Part shown: one piece after another, positions 31,501-41,203 of the stretch
How the letters are laid out: each line of letters starts with the position of its first letter
Numbering within the stretch: position 1 is the stretch's first letter
Assembly (NCBI GenBank): GCA_949126835.1
Contig: OX421494.1
Location: 20,772,196 to 20,836,195, forward strand
DNA length: 64,000 bases
DNA from: Anisus vortex
Lineage: Eukaryota; Mollusca; Gastropoda; Planorbidae
Direction of reading: 5' to 3'
Notes under the pieces: model-generated
The model's database searches: none
What the model saw: the letters and a program-made list of their open reading frames with translations, nothing else
Told to the model about the DNA's origin: nothing
Made by a program: the position numbers and the translations under genes

Positions 31501-33338
31501 TGTACCTGATTCTTGGCAATGTCACTTCCTAAAAGTAATGAAATGCCTCTGTAGGGAAATTTCTTCACTATCCCAACAATAACAGATCCAGTGAAGTAAT
31601 TACTCTTCAACTGTATACGATGTAACGGTGCCGTAAGTGTTCCAGCCATAGTACTGATCAAGGCATACTGGCCTGTATGAGTCAATTTCGACGTTGGTAC
31701 AGTATTCTTCAACAGTAGAGATATATCAGCACCGGAGTCACGTAGAATTTTAATCTTCCGTTCTCTAGCTTGATTATCTATAGGTGACACATAGCCCTCG
31801 CTAACATCCGATAGCATGCACTCGGGTAGTTCTCTGCCTACTGAGTTTCTTGCTACACTACTGCCTCCATAAGTAAACGTTTTATTTACTGATTGTTCAT
31901 CTGTCACACTCCCTTTGGAGTTGAAACTAGAATGTTCAATAGCCTCGGTCTTCATTTCAAAGACTTTTTCCGACTTTGAGCAACTTGGACATGCGTGTTT
32001 CGCCATCTCCTCATGACTAACATCAGATGTCTTTCTTTCAGCTTTAATTCTTTTGTGGGCAGTTTTATTTATGTGAGTTTCAGTTTGTACGGCGATGTGT
32101 GATAAAACCACGTTGTTCTTGTTTTTAATGGGTCTTTTCTCTTTATGTAGACTCCAACAATTCTCTTTTATATGTCCATCTTTCTTACAGAATGTACAGG
32201 TAATTCTCTTTTGTACAAAACTTGAATTCTCTTGTTTATCGGCTTTTTGTTTACTTTTATCCTCTGTCGATCTTAACTTCCTCTCTGTATTACTGTTTTG
32301 AGTCCTCAAACTTGTTCTGTCATTTTGAAAATAATGGCTATGCGGGTGAATAATGACGTATTCATCGGCTTTTACTGCTGCTTGTTCTGCTATTTCAATA
32401 CCACGATCAGCCAAATGAACTTTTATATCAGTGCGAATCTTCTCAGTAAAATCCTCCATCAGTATGAGATTATATAGTTTTTCATAATCTTTATCCACAT
32501 TCTTAGAACATAACCATCGATCAAGATACTTTTTCTCTAATCTCAGGAAGTCAACATGTGAAACTTCTGGTTCCTTCTTGTACTCACGATATAACTTTCG
32601 ATACTTTTCTGGAGTTAGAACATAACTCAATAGTACTCTGCTCTTTATTAGTTCATAATCATTGCATTCCTCTGGAGTCAAATTCAATACTACATCTAGA
32701 GCCTTGCCTTTTGTTAGAGCTGAACGTAAAAGTACTGCTTTCTTATCTTCAGGAAATTTATAATCGATCGAGTTTCTCTCAAAGACCATAAAGAACTCAT
32801 CAATCTCTATATTCTCCATGCTTGGGACATGCTTTTTAAACTTATATAGTTCTACATTATTTGTTTCTTGAATCGTATGAGTTGACGAACGAGACTTTGC
32901 CAATTCAATCCTTTCATTACTAGCGATTCTTTCTTTTTCCAATTCTTTCTCCTTCAATTGTAATTGTACTTCTATTCTTTTACCCTCCAATTGTAATTCT
33001 AACTTCTTCATTTCTAACTGGAATTTCATGTCCGCACTTAGTTCATTTCCATTCATTTTAAATTCATGGTTATTTATGTCTGTTTTCAGGGTTTCTGATA
33101 CATTGAGAACCACTGATTCTTCATTATTCATAGTATTTTCTTCAAGCATTCTACCATGTCTTTTCAAACAGTCCTTAATATCTTGAATCAATTTACTCCT
33201 TACTGGTGTAACTTCAGTAATGTCTATTCCCAGAGAATTTGCCATCTCTTTTAACTGGGTTAGTGACATACTATTTAACTGTTCTGACGTGATAGCAAAA
33301 ATATTCAATTGCTCCAACGTAAGATTAGCTTCCGCCAT
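28524..33338 (-). CDS. gag-pol: Gag-Pol polyprotein, order Gag-PR-IN-RT-RH
   Basis: One 1604-residue frame. Gag: SAP-like hairpin about 24-60, coiled coil 102-148, capsid about 180-330 with a SCAN-like part 243-328 (YRKLYREY, then W275, then LMEDFTEKIRTDIKVHL), and a CCHC zinc knuckle C381-C394. Protease: LRDSGAD with D534, and LLLGSDIAKN at 601-610. Integrase: HHCC finger H759, H766, C796, C799; catalytic D830, D889 and E925 (35 residues between the last two); GPY/F module near 1061-1065. Reverse transcriptase: about 1205-1450, with D1279 and the YLDD box 1339-1342. RNase H: about 1482-1604, with D1488, E1528, D1557 and D1599, ending VADTLSR close to the C-terminus. All catalytic residues are present and no stop or shift interrupts the frame. 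Gag and Pol in one frame means that any Gag excess must come from processing or translation control not visible here. The Met at 33336-33338 is the first in the frame and precedes the SAP-like segment, as in the relative at 7293. Confidence 0.96.
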   Translation of the reverse strand: MAEANLTLEQLNIFAITSEQLNSMSLTQLKEMANSLGIDITEVTPVRSKLIQDIKDCLKRHGRMLEENTMNNEESVVLNVSETLKTDINNHEFKMNGNELSADMKFQLEMKKLELQLEGKRIEVQLQLKEKELEKERIASNERIELAKSRSSTHTIQETNNVELYKFKKHVPSMENIEIDEFFMVFERNSIDYKFPEDKKAVLLRSALTKGKALDVVLNLTPEECNDYELIKSRVLLSYVLTPEKYRKLYREYKKEPEVSHVDFLRLEKKYLDRWLCSKNVDKDYEKLYNLILMEDFTEKIRTDIKVHLADRGIEIAEQAAVKADEYVIIHPHSHYFQNDRTSLRTQNSNTERKLRSTEDKSKQKADKQENSSFVQKRITCTFCKKDGHIKENCWSLHKEKRPIKNKNNVVLSHIAVQTETHINKTAHKRIKAERKTSDVSHEEMAKHACPSCSKSEKVFEMKTEAIEHSSFNSKGSVTDEQSVNKTFTYGGSSVARNSVGRELPECMLSDVSEGYVSPIDNQARERKIKILRDSGADISLLLKNTVPTSKLTHTGQYALISTMAGTLTAPLHRIQLKSNYFTGSVIVGIVKKFPYRGISLLLGSDIAKNQVHPVLKETKDSVQCRNTENSVCVITRAMEKQQMTNESTKKPEPTPEIDLQATFMADVLGGHSSHTDQNNLSPRQLLILAQGKDPEIGKLKEEAKNEGELETMATGYYLRYELLMRKWRGKENDDETCSEVHQIVVPNVYRKDILHMAHDSPYAGHLGIQKTFDRILPYFFWPGLRRDVTSFCRSCHVCQMVGKPNQTIPVAPLRPIPAFSEPFSHIIIDCVGPLPKTKAGHQYLFTIMCSATRFPEAIPLRSINADKISDALIGFFTRYGLPKTVQSDQGSNFTSKLFRQVLERLGIRHAVSSAYHPQSQGALERYHQTLKNMLRTFCFEHNDDWDRGIPFALFATREAVQESLGFSPFELVFGHTVRGPLKLLQETWLSSTEDTGLLTYVENFKNRLYNALKVVRSNLLQAQDKMKVYYDVNARTRIFQPGDKVLMLTPLSGQPLSAKFTGPYEVMAKLSEVNYLVKTPDRRKSQRVCHINMLKPYITRDEQKVVASVNTVIKVGNNSPEIEREVAESKLQNTKALKNLNEKLAHLPDCEQSAIKGLINENIHLFGDVPSRTSVVKHDVILNENTKAIKQHPYRSNPIQLECIRKEVRYMLDNDIITPSSSDWSSPCVLVPKADGSMRFCVDYRKVNKVTKTDSYPIPRIDDLIDQVSNAKFVTKIDLLTAYFQIPLTERAQEISSFVTPDGLYKFKVMPFGMVNAPSTFQRLINTITQDIPKCHAYLDDIVVFSDDFKSHLDQLHLLFTKLTHANLTINLTKSQFCHATIEYLGHIVGNGLVKPLNAKVKAIREFPVPETCKQLRSFLGMAGYYRRFCQNFSTIACPLTNLLKTNCTFKWSNECHQAFDKLKDVLSEAPVLVTPNYSKPFKITVDACDTGMGAVISQKGDDSLEHPISFYSQKFDKHQRNYSVIEKELLGLILALKHFDFYINGSPYPIDILTDHNPLVFLSRVKQNQRIIRWSLFLQAYNLNVVYLPGKQNVVADTLSRM

Positions 33339-33592
33339 GTTTTATATTAATGACGTAAATAGAAGATAAAAAATTTCAACTTTACCTTTCATAAAGTCCT
33401 TTTGAAATATTTTACACCACTGTTAATTTGTAGAAGATAAATTTTAAGGATGGTTGTGTACAAAGCTGAAAACAGTATGTCCGAACACAGACAGTGCCTC
33501 CCACGTAGACAGAATTTGAATAAATATTTGTTGTAAATCGTTTTCACTAAAACAGTTGTATATTCTCAATTTCTTATACATACAAACTTTAG
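33339..33592 (-). other. 5' leader between primer site and gag-pol
   Basis: About 250 bp of untranslated leader on the minus strand. This is the expected place for packaging signals. No specific structure was identified. Confidence 0.6.
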
Positions 33593-33612
33593 ATCCAGGA
33601 CTTGAGCCCCCA
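33593..33612 (-). promoter_or_regulatory. Primer binding site, tRNA-Pro-like variant
   Basis: On the minus strand TGGGGGCTCAAGTCCTGGAT begins six bases inside the LTR. Its first nine bases equal the tRNA-Pro site at 7443-7460. The rest resembles that site with two inserted bases and one substitution. Either the site has mutated or a different tRNA isoacceptor is used. Confidence 0.7.
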
Positions 33613-33618
33613 ATCTTT

Positions 33619-34215
33619 TGCCACGTAGAAATCAGCTACTGACGTTAGATGATATTTTTAGTAATGTATTATTATATATTATTTTGATTCATATCCATCT
33701 TGGATCTCACAAGGTTGTATAAGAATTATATTGATGTTATTGAATTAGATTTGATGTTTATTTGACTCGTCGCGATATGAATCTTTTGTGTATAAAGTGA
33801 TTTAGATAAACTGTACCTTAATATATAGGAAATCCACAATCCTGTTTGAAATTGAACACAATTTTATTCCAACAAGTTGAGATGATAAAATATAACAATA
33901 CCACAGAATACATGTACCAGCATTATATAATGAAACCTAATCAGTTGAGATTCTTCTATAATGAGTTAAGCCGTAATCCTATCTTTAAGAAAGTGGTCAA
34001 AAACAGTCCTCACACATTAGCGCCCAAACTAGAACTAAACTAAACGGTATTCCACCCTCGTGCATATGACGTATTTTATCGCTATGACGTAGTGTCTAGA
34101 CATATGCATGTTTTATTCCTAACACGGAAACATTTCGGGTTTAAGATTATTTCATTTTAACTTTAGTTAATAATAACAGAACCAATATAATATGGAAATA
34201 AATCTACTCGTAACA
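33619..34215 (-). repeat. 5' LTR of the Gmr1-like element
   Basis: 597 bp, upstream of gag-pol on the minus strand and therefore the promoter-bearing copy. The terminal CA-type end reads GTGGCA here and GTGACA in the other LTR. Confidence 0.95.
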
Positions 34216-34219
34216 ATAC

Positions 34220-35180
34220 CTAACAATATATATATATATGGGTTAATACATATATTATAACTATTTGTTTTATAAAACTCTATAAATAAAAAAAGAATAA
34301 ACATATTGATAAATAGAAAGATAGAGAATAATACATAGGCCTATATACATTTAAAGAATCAATATATATATATAGAGAGAGACGGGCTGATAGATTAAGA
34401 TATATTTTATATAGATGTATAGATAGATTAATAGATAAAAAGATAATAGCTAGACTAGATAGATTGATAGATTTATATAGATTGATACGTTTATATAAAG
34501 ATACGGTCTTAGGTAGAACTATGGAGGCCATTTCAACAGTGAAATAAAAGAAATACATTTACATACTAATTTACACCAACACTGTTCTGTTAAAAGAATA
34601 GACTGAATAGATTTGCATACTGATTTACACAGATATAGAAAACTGAATCAGTACTCTCACATACACACACACACGCAAACACACACACACACACACACAT
34701 ACACACACATACATATAAAGATCTTCACACACACACATACACACATACACACATACACACCGAGACAGCAGTAGACAGAGTGAACAACGTCTCCCTCGGC
34801 CTGGGGTCCCTGAGGGTAGGAGGGAGAAGATCATCTCCCAACAAAGTCTGGACCTGGTGACAGGCCCGTGTGACATTCTTGAGACGTGACCATTGAGATG
34901 GGCACTAATTAGATTTACGGCTAGTTGATTTGAATAATTGCCAAACGGTTTTGTTGCTTCTTTCTCTTATTTTTTACTTTCCCTCCCTAATTATAACCAG
35001 GGGCCACTACTCCCAACAATGTTTATTTTTTGTATAATTCAAAACAAACATCTTTAGCAAATTATACTTTTTCTTACAACAATAGGTACAATGTACAGTT
35101 GATTATGTTAATTAAATAGCACTGATTTAAACGGTGTTATAGTTTTGTTTTAAAAATTTAGCATTTACTTAACCCACACC
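34220..35180. repeat. Microsatellite-rich gene-less stretch
   Basis: 34225-34560 is degenerate TA/GATA repeat. 34660-34760 is (CA)n-rich with a few interruptions and gives a spurious Cys/Val-rich minus frame (34625-34876). The remainder, to the satellite, is AT-rich and unassigned. Confidence 0.75.
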
Positions 35181-35189
35181 CACACAGCT

Positions 35190-36846
35190 TGTCTCTATGA
35201 TATGGTAGGAAAACAGCAACGTGTGTCTATGATATGGTAGGAAAACAGCGACTTGTGTCTATGATATGGTAGGAAAACAGCAGCTTGTGTCTATGATATG
35301 TTAGTAAAACAGCGACTTGTGTCTATGATATGGTAGGAAAACAGCAGCTTGTGTCTATGATATGTTAGTAAAACAGCGACTTGTGTCTATGATATGGTAG
35401 GAAAACAGCGACTTGTGTCTATGATATGGTAGGAAAACAGCGACTTGTGTCTATGATATGGTAGGAAAACAGCGACTTGTGTCTATGATATGGTAGGAAA
35501 ACAGCGACTTGTGTCTATGATATGGTAGGAAAACAGCGACTTGTGTCTATGATATGGTAGGAAAACAGCGACTTGTGTCTATGATATGGTAGGAAAACAG
35601 CGACTTGTGTCTATGATATGGTAGGAAAACAGCAGCTTGTGTCTATGATATGTTAGTAAAACAGCAGCTTGTGTCTATGATATGGTAGGAAAACAGCAAC
35701 GTGTGTCTATGATATGTTAGTAAAACAGCAGCTTGTGTCTATGATATGTTAGTAAAACAGCAGCTTGTGTCTATGATATGGTAGGAAAACAGCAACGTGT
35801 GTCTATGATATGGTAGTAAAACAGCAGCTTGTGTCTATGATATGGTAGTAAAACAGCAGCTTGTGTCTATGATATGGTAGTAAAACAGCAGCTTGTGTCT
35901 ATGATATGGTAGGAAAACAGCAACTTATGTCTATGATATGGTAAGAAAACAGCAACTTGTGTCTATGATATGGTAGGAAAACAGCAACTAGTGTCTAAGA
36001 TTTGGTAGGAAAACAGCAACTTGTCTCTATGATATGGTAAGAAAACAGCAACTTGTCTCTATGATATGGTAGGAAAACAGCAACTTGTCTCTATGATATG
36101 GTAGGAAAACAGCAACTTGTCTCTATGATATGGTAGGAAAACAGCAACTTGTCTCTATGATATGGTAGGAAAACAGCAACTTGTCTCTATGATATGGTAG
36201 GAAAAAAGCAACTTGTCTCTATGATATGGTAGGAAAACAGGAACTTGTCTCTATGATATGGTAGGAAAACAGCAACTTGTCTCTATGATATGGTAGGAAA
36301 ACAGCAACTTGTCTCTATGATATGGTAGGAAAACAGCAACTTGTCTCTATGATATGGTAGGAAAACAGCAACTTGTCTCTATGATATGGTAGGAAAACAG
36401 CAACTTGTCTCTATGATATGGTAGGAAAACAGCAACTTGTCTCTATGATATGGTAGGAAAACAGCAACTTGTCTCTATGATATGGTAGGAAAACAGCAAC
36501 TTGTCTCTATGATATGGTAGGAAAACAGCAACTTGTCTCTATGATATGGTAGGAAAACAGCAACTTGTCTCTATGATATGGTAGGAAAACAGCAACTTGT
36601 CTCTATGATATGGTAGGAAAACAGCAACTTGTCTCTATGATATGGTAGGAAAACAGCAACTTGTCTCTATGATATGGTAGGAAAACAGCAACTTGTCTCT
36701 ATGATATGGTAGGAAAACAGCAACTTGTCTCTAAGATATGGTAGGAAAAAAGCAACGTGTGTCTATGATATGGTAGGAAAACAGCAACTTGTGTCTATGA
36801 TATGATAGGAAAACAGCAACGTGTGTCTATGATATGATAGGAAAAC
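35190..36846. repeat. 32-bp satellite array B, about 52 copies
   Basis: The unit is GGTAGGAAAACAGCAACTTG then TGTCTATGATAT. Variants are arranged in blocks: GCGACTTGTGT from about 35380 to 35630, GCAGCTTGTGT before and after, and GCAACTTGTCT from about 36010 to 36730. This suggests local expansion of subtypes. The array belongs to the same family as 24749-25186 and is cut at 36846 by the LINE. Confidence 0.95.
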
Positions 36847-37271
36847 GCTTGAGGGAGCTATCATCTCCTACCAAGCGCGTCCCCAGGTGGCGGATAGGGG
36901 AATGACCTTTAGATATAAGGGTTAGCCGTGAATACTGAATAAGCGGCCGCGGACCAACTGGTTTGCTGTCATGGAGGGTGAGGTGGGGTATCCCGTGGTA
37001 AGGATACTCTTTAAAAAATGCCTTATAAATCCAAGGAAATGACTGCAAAAAGCGAAAATAGAGCGCTCAAACTCTAAACCCGGACAGATGAGGCCGTTAG
37101 CTAGGGATAGCAATCATCTAGGAGAGAAAACTCCAAAAATAAATCAACTGCTGCCTTGCGGACGATCTTGGTTGATCAAAGGCTATGGAAGCACATCCAG
37201 AAAGAAAAGCAGGCTGAAGTCGGAGTCCACGGGCCAACTGGCGCAAAACACGTCGGCACGCAAACCTCAAA
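36847..37271 (+). other. 5' leader of the LINE
   Basis: GC-richer than its surroundings (CCAGGTGGCGGATAGGGGAA near 36884-36903). It probably includes the internal promoter and possibly a structured 5' RNA. No ORF1 is recognisable in any frame. Overlapping minus-strand frames here are shadows. Confidence 0.6.
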
Positions 37272-39596
37272 ATGATGGAGGAAACAGATAATAGTACATA
37301 TAGTTGTGGCGTCCTGCCTGTGGAATCCCGCCGTGCAGGTAGGGGGCCGGGCTCTCCGCCTCGAAGGAGCCCACCCAAGCGAACTGGTGGTTCTTCCTCC
37401 TCTGCTTGTGAAGTCAGGAGCAGAGAAAAGGAAGTAAACCCTACTGACAAGAACATTAAGGGGAAAACAAAACACAATTTAGTCTTTCTCCAATGGAATG
37501 CAGAGGGCATCCAAAAGAAAAAAGAAGCCTTAAAGATCTTCCTCCATGAAAATGAAGTAGATGTGGCATGCATCCAAGAAACTCACCTCAATAGCAATCT
37601 GCGTTTCTCAATTAGAGGCTACACATGCTTAAGACAAGACAGGGAAAACAGATCTAAAGGGGGAATTCTTACTCTCGTCAAAAACAACATACCTACCTCA
37701 GATATCATCATACCAAGCTCCACGCAATCTGAAATAATGGGGACCAAGCTGATCCTACCAGGGGGAAATCTAAACATAATCAATTGCTACTGCCCACCAG
37801 ACAAAGAGCTAGAACTTGGCAGAATTCAAATCCCAATAAATGAAGAGTGTCTAATACTGGGTGATATGAACAGCCGCTCCCAGAGCTGGGGATATCCAGA
37901 CCTCAATGCCAGGGGAGAAGAAATTGAGGAGTGGCAAGCCGAAAACAGTCTGATTCTCCTAAACCAGCCAGAAGACCCACCCACCTTTTACTCCAGATCA
38001 TGGATGACTTCATCAACTCCAGACTTAGCCTTTGCTACCAATACAATATCCATAGGAAGTAAAAGAGTAGTCGCTGACCAACTAGCTACCAGTGACCACA
38101 GACCCATTCTCATCCAAATAGAAACCACTCACCTGCCCATAGAAAACCCCACCCTTCCCAGATGGAACTACAAGAAAGCAAATTGGAACCTCTTTGCACG
38201 CTTAACAGATGTCTATGTGACACACATTAATGGCAAAACAAATCGGATAAACAAATCCTACACTGAATTCTCTAGAGCTCTCCTTAAAGCAGCTAAGGAA
38301 TCCATCCCAAGAGGAGCCAGGAAAAATTATATACCAAACTGGTCTCAACACTTGGAACTCCTCCACAATGAAACCATCAAAGCAAGAAACCTAGCAGAAA
38401 AATCCCCAACGATAGAAAATAATATAAAACTAAAAGCTGCAAACGCTATCTTCAGAAAGGAATATCTCTCGTCAATTAGGAAGAGCTGGCATGAAAAGAC
38501 AGAAAAACTAAATGCAGACAGAGATGGACATAAGCTGTGGAAAATCGCCAAAAGTCTGAACCAAGAGGAGAATCAATCTTCGCCAATAGTCCTAGACGCA
38601 GACCAAGAAAAGCTCACAGGCCGCGAAGCTGCACAAAAATTTATAAAACACTTTAGCAGCGTAGGAAATATTAGTATCTCCGAAAAAAGAGCCAGAGAAG
38701 TCAATGACCACATAGAGAAAGCTCCAAAAATGTCCACACCACACTCTCATGGAATGACAGCAAATCTCAGCATGAAAGAGTTTGATGACTCACTGAAACT
38801 CCTCAAACCCAAACAAGCTCCAGGATCAGACAAGATCTCAAATGATATGCTTATTCATTTAGGACCTCTGGCAAAGAAAAAACTACTGCAAATATTCAAT
38901 GCTAGCTGGAAGTCAGGAAAAATTCCAACTGTCTGGAAAAAAGCTATCATGATCCCTATACTAAAGCATGGTAAACCAAGAAACCAAGTTGACAGCTACC
39001 GCCCAATAAGTTTAACCAGTTGCGTCTGCAAACTAATGGAAAGAATGGTCAACAATAGGCTCACATGGCTTCTTGAATCTGAAAATATACTAGCAGATAA
39101 ACAGGCAGGTTTCAGAAAATGTCGATCAACAGAAGACCAAATAGCTTTTATAGCCCAAGAAATAGAAGATGGCTTCCAGGAAAAGAAACCAACGACCATC
39201 GTCTGGGTCGACCTAGAAAAAGCATTCGATAAGGTCTGGAAAGAAGGTCTAATCCTAAAGCTAATAAACAACCATATATCCCACAAAATGTTAAACTGGA
39301 TTACAGAATACCTAACAAATCGAAAAGCTATAGTCAACTTGCAAGGAAAAAGGAGCAACATAGCAACAATACAAAAAGGAGTTCCCCAGGGAGGTGTACT
39401 GTCACCCACACTATTTCTCATTTTCATAAATGACCTAATTCAACTTATTCCTAGAAAAATAAAAAGCAGCATGTACGCCGACGATCTTGCTCTAATAAGC
39501 ACAGAAGAATATATAGGCACCTCAAAATTTAGGCTACAAGATGCACTAAACAACCTCAACCTATGGTCCAAAGAATGGGGAATGACCATAAACTAA
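37272..39596 (+). pseudogene. LINE endonuclease plus reverse transcriptase, stopped early
   Basis: A 774-residue frame. The APE-type endonuclease covers about 68-285 with all signature residues: N76 (QWN), E103 (IQET), D198 and N200 (GDMN) and the SDH triad 274-276. Reverse transcriptase follows from about 500: SYRPISLTS, D647 in WVDLEKAFD, GVPQGGVLSP, and YADD at 735-738. The frame stops at 39594-39596, just after WGMTIN. The same reading phase continues afterwards (THxK-type thumb residues, then YLGVTFDPRLTW), so a point nonsense change is the simplest cause. The N-terminal 60 residues are Ser/Pro/Arg-rich and unassigned. Confidence 0.9.
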
Positions 39597-40169
39597 AAAA
39601 AGACTACATTCTCAATTTTCTCTCTATCTACTAAAGTACAAAGCCTCAAACTGACCTTAGACAAAACAATCCTTGAAAAAAATGACAAGCCCACATATCT
39701 AGGAGTTACGTTTGACCCAAGACTAACCTGGAAAAATCAAATAGAAAACACACAGAAAAAGGGAATCCAAAGACTAGCTTTGATGAAAAAACTTGCTGGC
39801 TCAGACTGGGGTGCAAATCACTCTATCTTGAAAAAAACATACACCAGCTATATAAGGCCTACCCTAGAATATGGAGCCACAGTGTGGGGATCGGCAGCCC
39901 AATCAAACCTCAGAAAAATAGACAAAGTTCAAAACCTAGGACTTCGAATCATAACAGGAGCAATGAAAACTACCCCGATCAGAGCAATGGAGGATGCAAC
40001 TAACCTAAGCTCTATGGAAACTAGACGAGAAACCAAAAATCCTTACTCACTTCACCAAGTTAGAAGCATCAGGTCTTCACCCTCTAAAACCCAAGCTACT
40101 CAAAACCTCCTCAACAAAAAGGCTTCAAAGATCCAACTTTATACAAGAAGCCAAACATCTAAAAAGTAA
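39597..40169 (+). pseudogene. LINE reverse transcriptase thumb and linker, after the stop
   Basis: In the same phase as 37272-39596. It includes YLGVTFDPRLTWKNQ and YIRPTLEYGATVWGSAA, typical of the region C-terminal to LINE RT palms. Near 40040 the meaningful reading moves to another phase, which continues through KLEASGLHPLKPKLL into the RNase H. The end of the original phase, to 40169, is therefore nonsense. Confidence 0.78.
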
Positions 40170-40365
40170 ATATAAAATAGAAAACATTGCAATTGAACCT
40201 ACCCAACCCCACAGCCACTTCCCCCCTTGGGACCCAAGCTCTACTCTAAAAATCAGAGACGAACTAAGCAACATAGGGAAAAAATCTGACTACACACCCG
40301 AAATACTAAAAGAAGCAGTCAACAACCTCATTAGAGAAAAATACCCCCAAAATGCATGGACCAGA

Positions 40366-40920
40366 GTGTATACTGACGGGTCAACTGGAAAAGATTTGAA
40401 AAATGGAGGTGCCGGCATTTTCATAGAGTGGCCAAATGGAGAACTCCTAGAAAAAGCCACTGTCACAGGTAGCCTCTCAGATAGCACTAGAGCAGAAAGA
40501 AAAGCAATTGAGCTTGCTGCAAATATACTAACAAGCCACACTCAATCCCCCAACAGCCGGATTGTCATCTTCACTGATGCCAAAACAGTACTCCAGTCTC
40601 TAAAAAACCCAAATGCCCCGATCAACCAGTCACTCAGTACAGAACTTTTAAAACTGAGCAAAATAGCTAAAGAACTGGTTCTCCAATGGATCCCTGGGCA
40701 TATACAAAATGAAGGAAATGACACTACCGACACCTTAGCTAAAGCCGGGGGCAGACAAAACCAGACAGACCCATCTCTACACCCCGAAGAAATAAAGGCA
40801 ATACTCAAAAGGAATGAATCCGAAAGATGGTCTGAGCTGCAACAAAACAACCCAAAGATTGATGCTTACTACAAACTCTCCCGCCAATTTCAACACATCA
40901 TCTTCAGACTAAGGACTGGG
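40366..40920 (+). pseudogene. LINE RNase H domain
   Basis: Residues counted from 40366: D4 (YTDGST), E44 (TRAERKAIEL), D71 (FTDAK) and D122 (NDTTDTLAK) form the D-E-D-D set. The meaningful reading extends upstream of 40366, to about 40040, in the same phase. It is lost after 40920 because GGG replaces the GG seen in the copy at 55152-55153. Confidence 0.85.
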
Positions 40921-41158
40921 TCACAACAGGCTAAAGCAACATATGTTCCGCAAACTACGGATCGGAGAAAGCGAAATGTGCCCCTGCGAAACAGCTCCCG
41001 AAAATGCGGAGCATGTCCTTCAGACCTGCCCTCTGTATCTTTCTACCCGGTCAGCCTTTTGGCCCCTGGGGGCTACCTTCAACGACAAACTGTTCGGTGG
41101 ACTAGAGCAACTGACCGCCACGGCGCAGTTCATTACAACTATCGGACTTGTTGTCTGA
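40921..41158 (+). pseudogene. LINE C-terminal zinc-finger-like tail
   Basis: In a third phase the sequence reads MFRKLRIGESEMCPCETAPE and then EHVLQTCPLY. This is a CxC...HxxxxC motif found after RNase H in many LINEs. It ends at the stop 41156-41158, followed by a short 3' UTR and the GAA tail. Confidence 0.8.
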
Positions 41159-41203
41159 ATCCTCCTAATCATAACATTTGAGAACGAAGAAGAAGAAGAA
41201 GAG

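Larger units (their letters stand above)
27065..34215 (-). mobile_element. Full-length Gmr1-like Ty3/gypsy LTR retrotransposon
   Basis: A 7151-bp element on the minus strand. Its 597-bp LTRs lie at 27065-27661 and 33619-34215, and the 4-bp duplication ATAC lies at 27061-27064 and 34216-34219. A tRNA-Pro-like primer site is at 33593-33612, a G-rich polypurine tract at 27662-27679, and one uninterrupted 1604-codon gag-pol frame at 28524-33338. Domain order is Gag, protease, integrase, reverse transcriptase, RNase H. Integrase before RT together with gypsy-type domains is the defining trait of the Gmr1 group. By eye I noticed two LTR differences (33621 versus 27067, and one near 27382 versus 33936), implying a very young insertion. 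No env-like frame is evident: the 862 bp after the stop contain only a 65-codon frame (28289-28486) in AT-rich DNA. Confidence 0.95.
36847..41203 (+). mobile_element. Near full-length LINE with APE endonuclease, RT and RNase H (I-clade type)
   Basis: 4357 bp, flanked by the 9-bp duplication TAGGAAAAC (36838-36846 and 41204-41212), which is also part of the satellite unit. The order is about 425 bp of 5' leader, endonuclease, reverse transcriptase, RNase H, a C-terminal CxC...HxxxxC motif, a short 3' UTR and a (GAA)n tail (41186-41203). Endonuclease plus RT plus RNase H suggests the I group. No separate ORF1 with Gag-type zinc knuckles is present. Coding is broken by one stop (39594) and two frame changes (near 40040 and at 40918-40920), so this copy is dead. 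Confidence 0.9.

Noticed and set aside
27292..34043. 65-codon frame in both LTRs of the Gmr1-like element
   Set aside because: It is present twice only because the LTRs are duplicates; it lies antisense to the element and has no domain.
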